From: Fictibacillus halophilus
GTDB taxonomy: Bacteria > Bacillota > Bacilli > Bacillales > Fictibacillaceae
Direction: 5' to 3'
Assembly: GCF_016401385.1 (NCBI RefSeq)
Contig: NZ_JAEACF010000001.1
Coordinates: 1,240,001 to 1,304,000 of the forward strand
DNA length: 64,000 bases
Part shown: one piece after another, positions 43,833 through 52,574 of the stretch
How the letters are laid out: each line of letters starts with the position of its first letter
Position numbering within the stretch: the stretch's first letter is position 1
Position numbers and translations under genes: made by a program
The notes under the pieces: model-generated
Seen by the model: the letters and a program-made list of their open reading frames with translations, nothing else
Databases searched by the model: none
Told to the model about the DNA's origin: nothing

Positions 43833-44699
43833 ATGGAAAATTCATACGTTTTGTATCATGATCAAATTATTAAAAATGGATCGATACCAGTTGACCCAGA
43901 AGACAGAGGCTACCTATTCGGAGATGGAATCTATGAAGTGGTCTTTGTTTATGACAAAAAACCATTTGCATTCCATGAGCATTTCGCGCGGTTTGAACAA
44001 AGTGCAGAGAAGCTAGAACTTGCTATGCCTTACGATCTTCCAACGTTTAAGAAGCTTACAGAGGAACTGATCAGTAAGAACAACATTGTTAATGGTATGG
44101 TATATATTCAGATGACGCGTGGTGTTGCACCTAGAAATCATCTTTATGAAAGAAATATGCAAAGCGTTGTTACAGGTTTTGCAAAATCAGTTTCACTTGA
44201 TAGCATTGTCGCATCTCAATCAAGCGGAATCGCGACGTATCTAACAGAGGATATTCGTTGGCTCCGATGTGACATCAAGAGCTTAAATTTGCTTGGTAAT
44301 GTTATGGCAAAAAGAAAGGCTGCAGATTTTGACTGTCAAGAAGCGATTCAGCACAGAGATGGTACGGTAACAGAAGGTTCTTCTTCCAACGTATTTATTG
44401 TAAAAAATGGAACATTAAAAACACATCCCAGTACGAATCTGATCTTAAATGGTATCACTAGACAAATCGTGATTAAAATAGCTCAAGAAAATGATATCGC
44501 AGTAATAGAAGAAGCATTTTCGGTTGATGAGCTTCTTAAAGCAGATGAAGTTTTTATTACAAGTACAACGATGGAAGTGACACCTGTTACCAATCTAGTA
44601 GGTTCAGAGAATCAAACATACAAAATTGGTCCTGTAACGACGAAATTACAAGACTATTTTAAGAAACAGATCAAAAAGAATACATCTGTCGTTAACTAG
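43833..44699 (+). CDS. dat: D-amino-acid transaminase
   Basis: 288 residues of fold-type IV PLP transaminases. The PLP lysine is about Lys149 in CDIKSLNLLGN, and EGSSSNVFIV and MTRGVAPRNH are typical of bacterial D-amino acid aminotransferases. It exchanges amino groups between D-alanine or D-glutamate and 2-oxo acids and serves cell-wall precursor supply. ATG 43833 follows GGGGTGG; the open frame from 43755 starts in the repeat region. A branched-chain enzyme is less likely given length and motifs. Confidence 0.9.
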   Translation: MENSYVLYHDQIIKNGSIPVDPEDRGYLFGDGIYEVVFVYDKKPFAFHEHFARFEQSAEKLELAMPYDLPTFKKLTEELISKNNIVNGMVYIQMTRGVAPRNHLYERNMQSVVTGFAKSVSLDSIVASQSSGIATYLTEDIRWLRCDIKSLNLLGNVMAKRKAADFDCQEAIQHRDGTVTEGSSSNVFIVKNGTLKTHPSTNLILNGITRQIVIKIAQENDIAVIEEAFSVDELLKADEVFITSTTMEVTPVTNLVGSENQTYKIGPVTTKLQDYFKKQIKKNTSVVN

Positions 44700-44721
44700 T
44701 TCATAACTTATAGAGGAAAAC

Positions 44722-45294
44722 ATGAAAAAATTACTCAAGTATTTCATTAATGGCCTGCTGACCATACTTCCAATTGTGCTGGCAGTTTATATTATTTATA
44801 AGATCTTTGGATTTTTAGACAGCATCCTTGGTAACTTATTAAAGGATGTTCTAAAAGAAGACTATATACCCGGGATTGGCATTATCACAACCATCGTACT
44901 TATCACCGTACTAGGCTGGATGTCTACTCAATATATCTCAGGAAAGATATTTAGTCTTATTGATTCCGTATTAGAAAAGACACCATTTGTTAAGACGATT
45001 TATTCTGTAATAAAAGATACGATCCACTCTCTTTTTGGTGAGAAAAGATCTTTTTCGACGGTTGTTTTGATCGAATATCCTGAACTAAATCTTAAAAGTG
45101 TCGGTTTTGTTACGACTGAAGATGTAAGTAGCTTAAGTGACGAGTTAGCGGATCATGTCGCTGTTTATATCCCTCAAACGTTTCAGATTGCCGGCTTTAC
45201 TTTTTTAGTACCAAAAGACAAAGTCAAAGTTCTGGATATAAAACCAGAAGATGCCATGAAGTTTTTATTATCGGGTGGCGTTGCAACTAAATAA
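44722..45294 (+). CDS. DUF502 membrane protein
   Basis: 190 residues with two N-terminal transmembrane helices (about 7-30 and 50-70) and a soluble C-terminal domain (SFSTVVLIEYP, VFVP-type VYIPQTF). DUF502 proteins are widespread; function in Bacillus is not known. AGAGG precedes the ATG 22 bp after the D-amino acid transaminase, so they are probably cotranscribed. Confidence 0.87.
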   Translation: MKKLLKYFINGLLTILPIVLAVYIIYKIFGFLDSILGNLLKDVLKEDYIPGIGIITTIVLITVLGWMSTQYISGKIFSLIDSVLEKTPFVKTIYSVIKDTIHSLFGEKRSFSTVVLIEYPELNLKSVGFVTTEDVSSLSDELADHVAVYIPQTFQIAGFTFLVPKDKVKVLDIKPEDAMKFLLSGGVATK

Positions 45295-45308
45295 TGTAGT
45301 CTATGAAC

Positions 45309-45338
45309 AAACACCCTTTGTATGGAAAGGGTGTTTTT
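45309..45338 (+). terminator. Rho-independent terminator
   Basis: AAACACCCTTT/AAAGGGTGTTT around GTATGG, then TTCG. Confidence 0.88.
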
Positions 45339-45383
45339 CGCGTTCCTTTTTTCATACATTGAAAGAAAAGGAGGGTGTTAAGA

Positions 45384-46601
45384 GTGGTTAATTCAAAACG
45401 GTTATTAACAAAATTAACACTCATCCCGTTCGAAATGGTCATAAATGCTATGCCGTTTTTTCATAAAGAAAAAGTGGTTTGGGAATTAAGTGTGGAACAG
45501 AAGATGCTCCTGCAAAATGAATGGCAGAGGCTGAAAAGGAGAAACGATGGAATTAAGATAAATCTTCAAAGCAATAACAAAGAGTTAGTTGACAGAATCA
45601 GAGCAGAGACAAAACGTCATAACAAAAATAATGTCACACGCACTACAGCGTATTTAACGTTCTATAACAAGTACCCTGAAATCAGATGGTCATTTTTAGC
45701 ACATATGGTTTCAAGAAACGCAGGGTATTTTATGAGTGATCTAAAAGGAGAGTTCCTACCACACATTCTTGAGGGAAAATTCATAGATAAATTGTACGAT
45801 ATGCTTGAAAAAGGGAACAGTATGATCTTTGAGGATGCTTATCCTCAATTACTGTTATATGAAGAGAGTAAAAAAAGGGGTATATCTTTGTTTCATCTAA
45901 GTCATCATTTTAATATTTCTCCGTTCATAGAAGGGGTTTGGGAGGTTCATTTACGCCGGGAAGATCAGAGCTCTTTATTACCTGTCGCTCAAATCATAAA
46001 TGAACAAAGTCATATTGAAAAAGCACTAGTTCAAACAGAAGAGTATAAACAATTATTAGATTCTATTACATATCGACTACAAGAATGGCTCAAGCTTTCT
46101 CAAATTTTGTTTCCTACATGGCCGTTGAAATATTCACTAGGGAGAAACATGACCCATTTTAAAAATTTGGATGAAAGAATTCAGATCGGCCAAAACTTAT
46201 ATACCACATTGTTTCAACACCGATATGTAACGAAAATACACAACTTTGCGAATACATTTCCTCATACAGGTTCACGTAGTGATTATGACCACCATAGTTT
46301 TACAGCTTTCTATACTTCTCCCGAAAAGTTTGCTAAAGAAAAGCTCTCTTTCTTTAAAATGAAGAAAAATAGAAAAATATATAGTCCACTCCTTCTGGAT
46401 GTATGGAAGCTTACCTTTAATGGACCATATCAATCCTCAGAATGGTTTGAAGATGAAGAGTATGTTCTAAAAAAGATGAAGTTGATTTATAAATATTCAC
46501 CTTCCATATGGATAACGTATTGGTCTGCTCTTCATAAAATAGAGACTGTGTTTCTTTTTAGTCAATATTATAAGCTGTTCAAAAAAAATAGAAACCTTTG
46601 A
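45384..46601 (+). CDS. DUF2515 family protein (YppC-like)
   Basis: 405 residues, basic and rich in aromatic residues, without clear membrane helices. NKNNVTRTTAYLTFY and FLAHMVSRNAGYFMSDL match my memory of DUF2515 and B. subtilis YppC. Function is unknown. GTG 45384 follows AAAAGGAGG at 45366-45374 at nine bases; GTG 45375 overlaps that site. It is convergent with the yppG-like gene. Confidence 0.78.
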   Translation: MVNSKRLLTKLTLIPFEMVINAMPFFHKEKVVWELSVEQKMLLQNEWQRLKRRNDGIKINLQSNNKELVDRIRAETKRHNKNNVTRTTAYLTFYNKYPEIRWSFLAHMVSRNAGYFMSDLKGEFLPHILEGKFIDKLYDMLEKGNSMIFEDAYPQLLLYEESKKRGISLFHLSHHFNISPFIEGVWEVHLRREDQSSLLPVAQIINEQSHIEKALVQTEEYKQLLDSITYRLQEWLKLSQILFPTWPLKYSLGRNMTHFKNLDERIQIGQNLYTTLFQHRYVTKIHNFANTFPHTGSRSDYDHHSFTAFYTSPEKFAKEKLSFFKMKKNRKIYSPLLLDVWKLTFNGPYQSSEWFEDEEYVLKKMKLIYKYSPSIWITYWSALHKIETVFLFSQYYKLFKKNRNL

Positions 46602-46618
46602 TAAAGGCTTCTATTTAA
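46590..46618. terminator. Weak shared terminator between yppC-like and yppG-like genes
   Basis: AGAAACCTTT/AAAGGCTTCT around GAT with A-rich and T-containing flanks. One G/A mismatch makes it moderate. Confidence 0.5.
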
Positions 46619-47009
46619 AGAAGGAAAGGATGTTACCCATTTGCTGTGCAAGCCCCATCACTTGATTTGCTCCGCCCATCATTTTTCCGAAGTTAAGTCC
46701 AGATCCTTGATTGTTCGGCATCATGCCCATTGAGCTTTGATTGCCCTGGCTTTGCTGGGGACTAAAAGGCATTCCCTGCATCATTGGATGTGGCATCCCG
46801 CCAGGAGGCATCATGGGCATCATGTATGGCATGAAAGGCTGTTGAGTTAATCCTTGTGAATATTGCTGTTGTGGCATAACAGCTGGAGTTGAAGGTGCGT
46901 ATGGCGGTCTGCCGGGTACCGTTTGGCTATTTGCATATCCCTTTGCAGTGGGTGTAGTAAAAGGGTCGTATCCGCCATATGGGAACATTCTTACAGATTT
47001 CTCTTTCAA
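46611..47009 (-). CDS. YppG-like Met/Pro/Gln-rich protein
   Basis: 132 residues of low complexity. The middle third is dense in Met, Pro, Gly and Gln (PYMMPMMPPGGMPHPMMQG), and a short helix ends it (MGLAQQMGNILSFFK). It resembles YppG of B. subtilis, a small protein associated with sporulation. The probable start is TTG 47009 with GAGGTGATT upstream; ATG 46988 is an alternative. No enzymatic function is expected. Confidence 0.7.
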   Translation of the reverse strand: MKEKSVRMFPYGGYDPFTTPTAKGYANSQTVPGRPPYAPSTPAVMPQQQYSQGLTQQPFMPYMMPMMPPGGMPHPMMQGMPFSPQQSQGNQSSMGMMPNNQGSGLNFGKMMGGANQVMGLAQQMGNILSFFK

Positions 47010-47168
47010 AAAAAATCACCTCATAATAGTTTCTATATATGTATATTCAAAGAATGAAAAAGGGACATAACCCTTTCTTTGAACTGATGAAAACGCCCTG
47101 TCCAAATTTAAAACACATCATATTTTATTAATAGAAATGTGTGCTTTGAAAAGGAGGATAAGGGATTT

Positions 47169-47825
47169 ATGTCTGATGATCATACTTCATATGAATGGTT
47201 GTTAACAGCGATAGGTGATTCCTTAACTGTTGGAGTAGGGGCACCAGTGTTTGGTAAAGGATATGTTGGAAGATATGTAAATTTCACACAAACCACTTTT
47301 GATAAGCACGTCTTAGTAAAAAACTTCGCAGTAACAGGGACAACATCTGAAGAAATATTAAATTCCTTAAAAGATAAAGAGATCAAACGGTCGATTAAGG
47401 ATTCTAAAATCATATTAATCACAGCTGGTGGTAACGATCTTATCCAAGCGGCTTTTAGGTATATGTTTACGAAAGAAGAAGATTTGATCTACCTGGCGCT
47501 TGAAAATTGCAAAAAAAACTTAAACAAAATTTTTAAGAAGATATACAAACTAAAAAGAAATTCAACGGAGCCTTTTATCATAAGAATATGCACGCTATAT
47601 AATCCGTACTTTAAATGGAGTAAGGCTTTGCAATGGGTAAATATGTTTAACGAACTGATCAAAAGTTATGAGATGATGCCTCATGTGAAAGTAGCAGACT
47701 TATATAGTGTGTTTGTGGGCAGGGAAAAAGAGCTGGTATGCTTTGATACGATTCATCCAAATAAAAAAGGCTATCAAGTCATAGCTGTTTCTTTGTTTGA
47801 GCTAGGTTTTACAGAAATTGAGTAA
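47169..47825 (+). CDS. SGNH/GDSL-family hydrolase, cytosolic form
   Basis: 218 residues with the SGNH blocks: AIGDSLTVGVG (Ser), the glycine turn in FAVTGTTS, GGND (Asn) and DTIHPNKKGY (Asp-His). There is no signal peptide, unlike the second GDSL gene at 49.3 kb. Such enzymes hydrolyse esters of lipids, acetylated sugars or peptides; the substrate is unknown. AAAGGAGG precedes ATG 47169. Confidence 0.87.
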   Translation: MSDDHTSYEWLLTAIGDSLTVGVGAPVFGKGYVGRYVNFTQTTFDKHVLVKNFAVTGTTSEEILNSLKDKEIKRSIKDSKIILITAGGNDLIQAAFRYMFTKEEDLIYLALENCKKNLNKIFKKIYKLKRNSTEPFIIRICTLYNPYFKWSKALQWVNMFNELIKSYEMMPHVKVADLYSVFVGREKELVCFDTIHPNKKGYQVIAVSLFELGFTEIE

Positions 47826-47908
47826 ATATGGGATGTATTTTATAACCATATAAAATTTCACGTACCGTAAGTAAATATAGATTTTAAGAAAATAAAAACG
47901 TCCACAAA

Positions 47909-47945
47909 CAAAAAAGAGGATCTGTCTAAAAATGACAGAACCTCT
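47909..47945 (-). terminator. Terminator of proC
   Basis: On the minus strand AGAGG-TT-CTGTC pairs with GACAG-AT-CCTCT, followed by six T. Confidence 0.85.
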
Positions 47946-47958
47946 AAAAAGTTAAATT

Positions 47959-48798
47959 TTACATAACAGGAACTTTTTCAAATTCTTTTCTAAGTGATCT
48001 GGAACGTTTTGCAGCATGTTCTACCGCTTTTTCGATGGCAACACCACCGCCATTTTCTGCAAGTGCTTCTAAACCTGCAGCTGTCGTACCGTTTGGTGAA
48101 GTTACTTTCTTTCTGAGTTCAGCTGGAGAGTCGTCTGACTCCATCACCATCTTACTTGCACCATAAAGTGTCTGAGCAGCAATGTCACGTGCTAGTTCAC
48201 GATCAAGCCCGTTTTCCACAGCAACATCTTCCATGTGTTCAAGCAGGTAATAAAAGTAAGCAGGTCCACTTCCTGCTAATCCAGTGAAAACATCCATCTG
48301 TTTTTCAGAAATAATTTTCACTTTCCCGATAGCTTTCGACAATTCTTGAGCTAAATCCAAATCTTCATTTTTCACATACTTACCGGCACTAATACCTGTG
48401 ATGGATTCACCAATCATACTTGAAGTATTAGGCATCACGCGAATGATAGGTAAAGATCTGTTGATGATCTCTTCTATAAAAGTTGTTGAAATTCCGGCAA
48501 GAACGGATAAAATGACATGGTGATCTTGAAGAGCGGGTCTAAGAAGTTGAAGTACTTCTTCCGCTTGTTTTGGTTTTACCGCAAGAATAATCACGTCTGT
48601 GTTTGTTAAAGAGAGTTCTTGTACTTTAGTTGTCGTAATGTTATATCTGTTTGTTAGTTCGATTCTTCTGTTTTCATTCGTGTGGTTCGCGGCAGTGATA
48701 CGGTCAGGAGAAATTTCGGCTTTGTTGATCAATCCTGATATCATTGCTTCTGCCATTGAACCTGCACCAATAAAAGTAATATTCCTGTATTTTAACAT
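47959..48798 (-). CDS. proC: Pyrroline-5-carboxylate reductase
   Basis: 279 residues of the P5C reductase family, which makes proline from pyrroline-5-carboxylate with NAD(P)H. The Rossmann motif is FIGAGSMAEAMISG; GLAGSGPAYFYYLLE, and VTSPNGTTAAGLEAL near residue 230, are diagnostic. It could be ProI, ProH or ProG in B. subtilis terms. GAGGGG precedes the ATG on the minus strand. Confidence 0.94.
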   Translation of the reverse strand: MLKYRNITFIGAGSMAEAMISGLINKAEISPDRITAANHTNENRRIELTNRYNITTTKVQELSLTNTDVIILAVKPKQAEEVLQLLRPALQDHHVILSVLAGISTTFIEEIINRSLPIIRVMPNTSSMIGESITGISAGKYVKNEDLDLAQELSKAIGKVKIISEKQMDVFTGLAGSGPAYFYYLLEHMEDVAVENGLDRELARDIAAQTLYGASKMVMESDDSPAELRKKVTSPNGTTAAGLEALAENGGGVAIEKAVEHAAKRSRSLRKEFEKVPVM

Positions 48799-48934
48799 GC
48801 AACCCCTCTTTCAATGATTTTACTTATTTATAAAGTACTATGTTAACATGTTCACAAATAGATGCAAGTCGTTGTATTCATTTCCACTGGTTTGTAATAT
48901 GATTTTTACATAAGGAAACAAAGGGGTAGGTTAA

Positions 48935-49342
48935 ATGAAATTTTATTTGGCTTCGGGATTTCAAAATAAAGAACTTGTAAAAAAGTTAGGGAATGATCTA
49001 CAAAATAAACTTCATTGGCAGCTCACATATGATTGGACTGTTAACGATAAAGCAGTGACGAAAGAGGATTTGGCTGAGATAGCTATAAAAGAATATGAAG
49101 CAGTTATGGAAGCGGATATAACGATCGTAATCTTACCCGGTGGAAAAGGGTGTCATACAGAACTTGGTATCGCATTAGGGAATAAGAAGGTCGTCATTTT
49201 GCACGACCCAGAAGGTAAGTTACATCATTTATCTGAAGCAACTACATTTTATTTTTTACCGCAAATCATACATTGGAATGGGATAATAGAAGAACTGCCG
49301 GCATTATGCAGCTCTTCTAAACCCTATTGCGCCTCTTTATAA
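48935..49342 (+). CDS. Nucleoside 2-deoxyribosyltransferase-like protein
   Basis: 135 residues. The N terminus (KFYLASGFQNKE) and the segment GGKGCHTELGIALG, which contains the catalytic-type glutamate, match the nucleoside deoxyribosyltransferase/DUF4406 fold. Its job may be nucleotide salvage or nucleotide hydrolysis. The last 19 bases overlap the convergent GDSL gene. AAAGGGG precedes ATG 48935. Confidence 0.8.
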   Translation: MKFYLASGFQNKELVKKLGNDLQNKLHWQLTYDWTVNDKAVTKEDLAEIAIKEYEAVMEADITIVILPGGKGCHTELGIALGNKKVVILHDPEGKLHHLSEATTFYFLPQIIHWNGIIEELPALCSSSKPYCASL

Positions 49343-50148
49343 GATTGATTTTGAAACGTTGTAACGGTTTTATTTGCAATCCGATCGTATCCTTCTTCAT
49401 TTGGGTGGATTGAATCATACAACCATTTATCCATATCTTCTGTTTGAAGCGCATCACTAACTGGAATAACCAAAGCTGGTTTGTGTGAAAGTGCTGTTTC
49501 GTAAGCGATTAAATTCCAATCATTTAATAGCTTTTCGGAAGCTGGGTAATATTTTTGTTCAGCATTAACAACATTATATAGTTCATTCAACACGATAATC
49601 GCATTAGGGTTATTTTCTCTGATGTTTTCAAAAATATCATTTAAGTTTTGCTGATACTCTGATTTAATATCATCATAACTCTGTATAGCTTTTAGTGGGC
49701 CTTGTTTTTTTGCTATTTGTACGAGGTCATTACCGCCAATATTAATTGAAATGATGTCTGCTTTCTCTACAGATTGCTGAACGGCTGGAATGTCCAATTG
49801 ATTCAGTAAACCCTGACTCGTAAAACCGGAAACACCCTGATTTTCGAGAATAAAGGTTTTTCCTGTTAGACTTTGCAAGTTCTCATTCACCTTACTAGCG
49901 AAACCACCTTCTTCAGAGCCTCTGCCTTCAGCTACTGAATCGCCTAGCACAAGGTGGTTGAAACTGGATTCTGGAGATTTCTTAAGATATTCAAGATATG
50001 AGACTTGCTTTGTATCTGTAGAAGCTTTTTGATCGAGCACAGATTCTTTCTTGATCTGGTTTATTTTATATTGAGGATAGTAATACCACCCGACAGCACC
50101 TATGACTAACAGCAAAACAAACAAGGAGATGATATATCTTTTTTTCAT
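49324..50148 (-). CDS. SGNH/GDSL-family hydrolase, membrane-anchored (YpmR-like)
   Basis: 274 residues. A basic start and one helix (about 6-22, LFVLLLVIGAVGWYYY) anchor or export it. SGNH blocks: HLVLGDSVAEGRGS, GGNDLV, and DSIHPNEEGYDRI. It resembles B. subtilis YpmR. A lysophospholipase or cell-wall esterase role is plausible. TAGGAGGTC precedes the ATG on the minus strand. Confidence 0.88.
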   Translation of the reverse strand: MKKRYIISLFVLLLVIGAVGWYYYPQYKINQIKKESVLDQKASTDTKQVSYLEYLKKSPESSFNHLVLGDSVAEGRGSEEGGFASKVNENLQSLTGKTFILENQGVSGFTSQGLLNQLDIPAVQQSVEKADIISINIGGNDLVQIAKKQGPLKAIQSYDDIKSEYQQNLNDIFENIRENNPNAIIVLNELYNVVNAEQKYYPASEKLLNDWNLIAYETALSHKPALVIPVSDALQTEDMDKWLYDSIHPNEEGYDRIANKTVTTFQNQSYKEAQ

Positions 50149-50233
50149 ATATGACCTCCTAAAATCAAAATGTAATAAAAGTATTAGTTATAGATAATAT
50201 CATAAATATGCCTAGAAAGTGAAAGGTGACAAC

Positions 50234-51178
50234 TTGAATAACCATTCTTTAAAAATACCTGTTCTTTTTCCTTTAATCATTGGAATTATCGCAATATCGT
50301 TTTCTTCCATCTTTGTTAAGTGGTCAGATGCTCCAGTTTCTGTTCAAGGGATGTACCGATTATTATTTACATTGATCATGATGCTTCCATTTGTTTGGAA
50401 ACAAGTTGGGTTTCTCAAACAAATAAATAAAAAAGAAATCTTTTTATTATTCTTATCAGGGTCCTTTCTAGCTCTTCACTTCTTATTTTGGATGGGGTCT
50501 TTGAAACTAACTACCGTTGCAAGTTCAACCATACTTCTCTCTCTACAGCCTGTTTTTGTAATGATAGGAGCATACATAGCTTTTCGCGAAAAGACGACTA
50601 GAGCTGCAATCATCGGGATGGTGGTCGCAATCGTTGGTGCTATTTTGATTGGTTGGGGAGATATTGGCATCTCAGTAAAACATATACAAGGAGATCTTTT
50701 ATCTATTTTAGGCACGATTGTAGTTGCGGCCCATATGCTGATCGGTCAAAAGCTTCTTAAGACATTTCCTGCTACGCTTTATAGTTTTTCGGTATTTCTT
50801 GTAGCAGTCATGGTATTTGGTATCTACAATCTAACTTTTGATATACCGATGACTGGTTATCCTGAGAAGGAGTGGGGAATCTTTTTACTGCTTGCCATCA
50901 TACCAACTGTTTTTGGACATGTATTATTCAATTGGCTATTAAAATATGTAACAGCTGCTACGATATCAATGGCAATCCTAGGTGAACCTGTTGGGGCAAC
51001 ATTGTTAGCTTATCTACTTCTAGATGAATCACTCACGCTTTCACAATTGAGTGGTGGTGTTATCGTGTTAGCCGGACTTTATTACTTCTTGCAAAATACG
51101 CGAAAACAAAATAGACGCACACCTCCTGCACCGATTAAGACACCAGTAACATCAGGTCCCATTGTAAAAAAAGGGTAA
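50234..51178 (+). CDS. EamA-family (DMT) transporter
   Basis: 314 residues with ten transmembrane helices in two EamA halves. The first half has SSIFVKWSDAPVSVQGMYR; the second ends AILGEPVGATLLAYLLLDESL. Likely a metabolite exporter; substrate unknown. TTG 50234 follows AAAGGTGAC; GTG 50219 is in the region of that site. The C terminus is a Pro/Lys tail. Confidence 0.88.
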   Translation: MNNHSLKIPVLFPLIIGIIAISFSSIFVKWSDAPVSVQGMYRLLFTLIMMLPFVWKQVGFLKQINKKEIFLLFLSGSFLALHFLFWMGSLKLTTVASSTILLSLQPVFVMIGAYIAFREKTTRAAIIGMVVAIVGAILIGWGDIGISVKHIQGDLLSILGTIVVAAHMLIGQKLLKTFPATLYSFSVFLVAVMVFGIYNLTFDIPMTGYPEKEWGIFLLLAIIPTVFGHVLFNWLLKYVTAATISMAILGEPVGATLLAYLLLDESLTLSQLSGGVIVLAGLYYFLQNTRKQNRRTPPAPIKTPVTSGPIVKKG

Positions 51179-51192
51179 GAGCCTTTTTCTAT
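51165..51192 (+). terminator. Weak terminator after the DMT transporter
   Basis: AAAAAGG/CCTTTTT around GTAAGAG, then CT. Short stem; moderate at best. Confidence 0.45.
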
Positions 51193-51251
51193 GCTTTTTA
51201 TGGACATTCTTATATGATGAAACAAACAGATGAAAAAAGGAGTTTGATCTC

Positions 51252-52214
51252 ATGAGTAACTATGCAAAAGCTACTTTTGCTGGAGGATGCTTTTGGTGTA
51301 TGGTCACACCATTTGAAGAGTGGCCAGGTATCATTTCTGTAGAATCAGGCTATACAGGCGGTCACACAGAAAATCCAACTTATAAGGAAGTCTGCAGTGA
51401 AACAACCGGCCATTTTGAAGCAGTCCAGATTACATTTGATCCATCCATCATTTCATATGAAAAAATCGTCTCCGTTTTTTGGAAACAAATTGATCCAACT
51501 GATGCAGGCGGACAATTTTACGATCGAGGAGATTCCTATCGTACTGCCATTTTTTATCATGATGATGAACAAAAAACGATTGCTGAGGAATCAAAAAAGG
51601 AATTGGAAGAGAGCGGTCGATTCGACAAACCGATCGCAACATTAATTTTACCTGCGGATACATTCCATCCGGCTGAAGAATATCATCAGGATTATCATAA
51701 AAAGAATCCTTTTCATTACAAGCGGTATCGTCAAGGCTCAGGACGAGATGTCTTTATCAAATCACACTGGGTAGACAATGAGCAGAAAGAAGAAGTTCTC
51801 AAAACATTGAATCCTATGCAATATAACGTTACACAAAACGATGCGACAGAACCGCCTTTTCAAAATGAATTTTGGAACCATACTGAAGAAGGTATCTATG
51901 TGGATATCGTTTCTGGGGAACCTCTTTTCAGTTCTTTAGACAAATTTGATAGCAGCTGTGGATGGCCGAGTTTTACAAAACCAGTTCGTTCATCAACTGT
52001 CGAAGAAAAGGAAGACTTATCTCACGGCATGATCAGAACGGAAGTAAGAAGCAAGGATGCGGATTCTCATTTAGGACATGTATTCACAGATGGTCCAAGA
52101 GATAAAGGTGGACTAAGATATTGCATCAATTCTGCAGCACTTCGTTTTATTCCTAAGAACGAACTAAAAGAAAAAGGATACGGAGAATATCTCACTTTGT
52201 TCGATGAAAAGTAA
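51252..52214 (+). CDS. msrAB: Fused methionine sulfoxide reductase MsrA-MsrB
   Basis: 320 residues. The N-terminal MsrA domain has GCFWC (Cys13, Cys16) and repairs Met-S-sulfoxide. The C-terminal MsrB domain has its catalytic cysteine at about Cys291 in [11 protein letters not shown] and repairs Met-R-sulfoxide. The MsrB zinc CxxC pairs are absent, which is common in fusion forms; SSCGWPSF is the recognisable MsrB entry. Cytosolic antioxidant repair. GGAG precedes ATG 51252. Confidence 0.95.
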   Translation: MSNYAKATFAGGCFWCMVTPFEEWPGIISVESGYTGGHTENPTYKEVCSETTGHFEAVQITFDPSIISYEKIVSVFWKQIDPTDAGGQFYDRGDSYRTAIFYHDDEQKTIAEESKKELEESGRFDKPIATLILPADTFHPAEEYHQDYHKKNPFHYKRYRQGSGRDVFIKSHWVDNEQKEEVLKTLNPMQYNVTQNDATEPPFQNEFWNHTEEGIYVDIVSGEPLFSSLDKFDSSCGWPSFTKPVRSSTVEEKEDLSHGMIRTEVRSKDADSHLGHVFTDGPRDKGGLRYCINSAALRFIPKNELKEKGYGEYLTLFDEK

Positions 52215-52228
52215 ACCAACACTTAGTC

Positions 52229-52270
52229 AAAAACAAGACAAAGAAAAACCGGTTAATTTCACTGGTTTTT
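52229..52270 (+). terminator. Rho-independent terminator of msrAB
   Basis: AAAGAAAAACCGGT/ACTGGTTTTTCTTT followed by a T run. Confidence 0.85.
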
Positions 52271-52393
52271 CTTTTTTTCATATAGGGCCTCGTCTTTGAT
52301 TTTAATTTGATATCGCTCTACGCTTCTTTGTAACTTTATAGTGATTGCGCCTGGCATTTACTCGTACTAATCATCCGTTATCACCTATACATA

Positions 52394-52444
52394 GAAAAAG
52401 AATCAAACCTGCCTCGATATGAGTTGGTTTGATCCTTTTTTGTT
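52394..52444. terminator. Second hairpin, probably a bidirectional terminator
   Basis: AATCAAACC pairs with GGTTTGATT-like GGTTTGATC around about 16 bases; A run before and T run after. It lies 130 bp past the msrAB terminator and may serve the convergent MATE gene. Confidence 0.6.
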
Positions 52445-52455
52445 TACCTAACATG

Positions 52456-52530
52456 TAGGGATTGGAGAAGATGGGGCTCACCGCCCGACCGCAGAAAGCA
52501 AGTATCCTGGAGCGGAGATTCCCGCTTTTA
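52456..52530 (+). repeat. Degenerate remnant of the dispersed repeat (copy G)
   Basis: GGGATTGGAG, GGGGCTCACCGCC, CCGCAGAAAGCAAGTATC and GAGCGGAGATTCCC are recognisable but mutated parts of the right half of the repeat. It and two hairpins occupy the 360-bp gap between msrAB and the MATE gene; nothing else is visible. Confidence 0.6.
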
Positions 52531-52574
52531 ACCTTTATATGTGGAACTTTTGTTTGCCTACGCTCAAAACTGGT

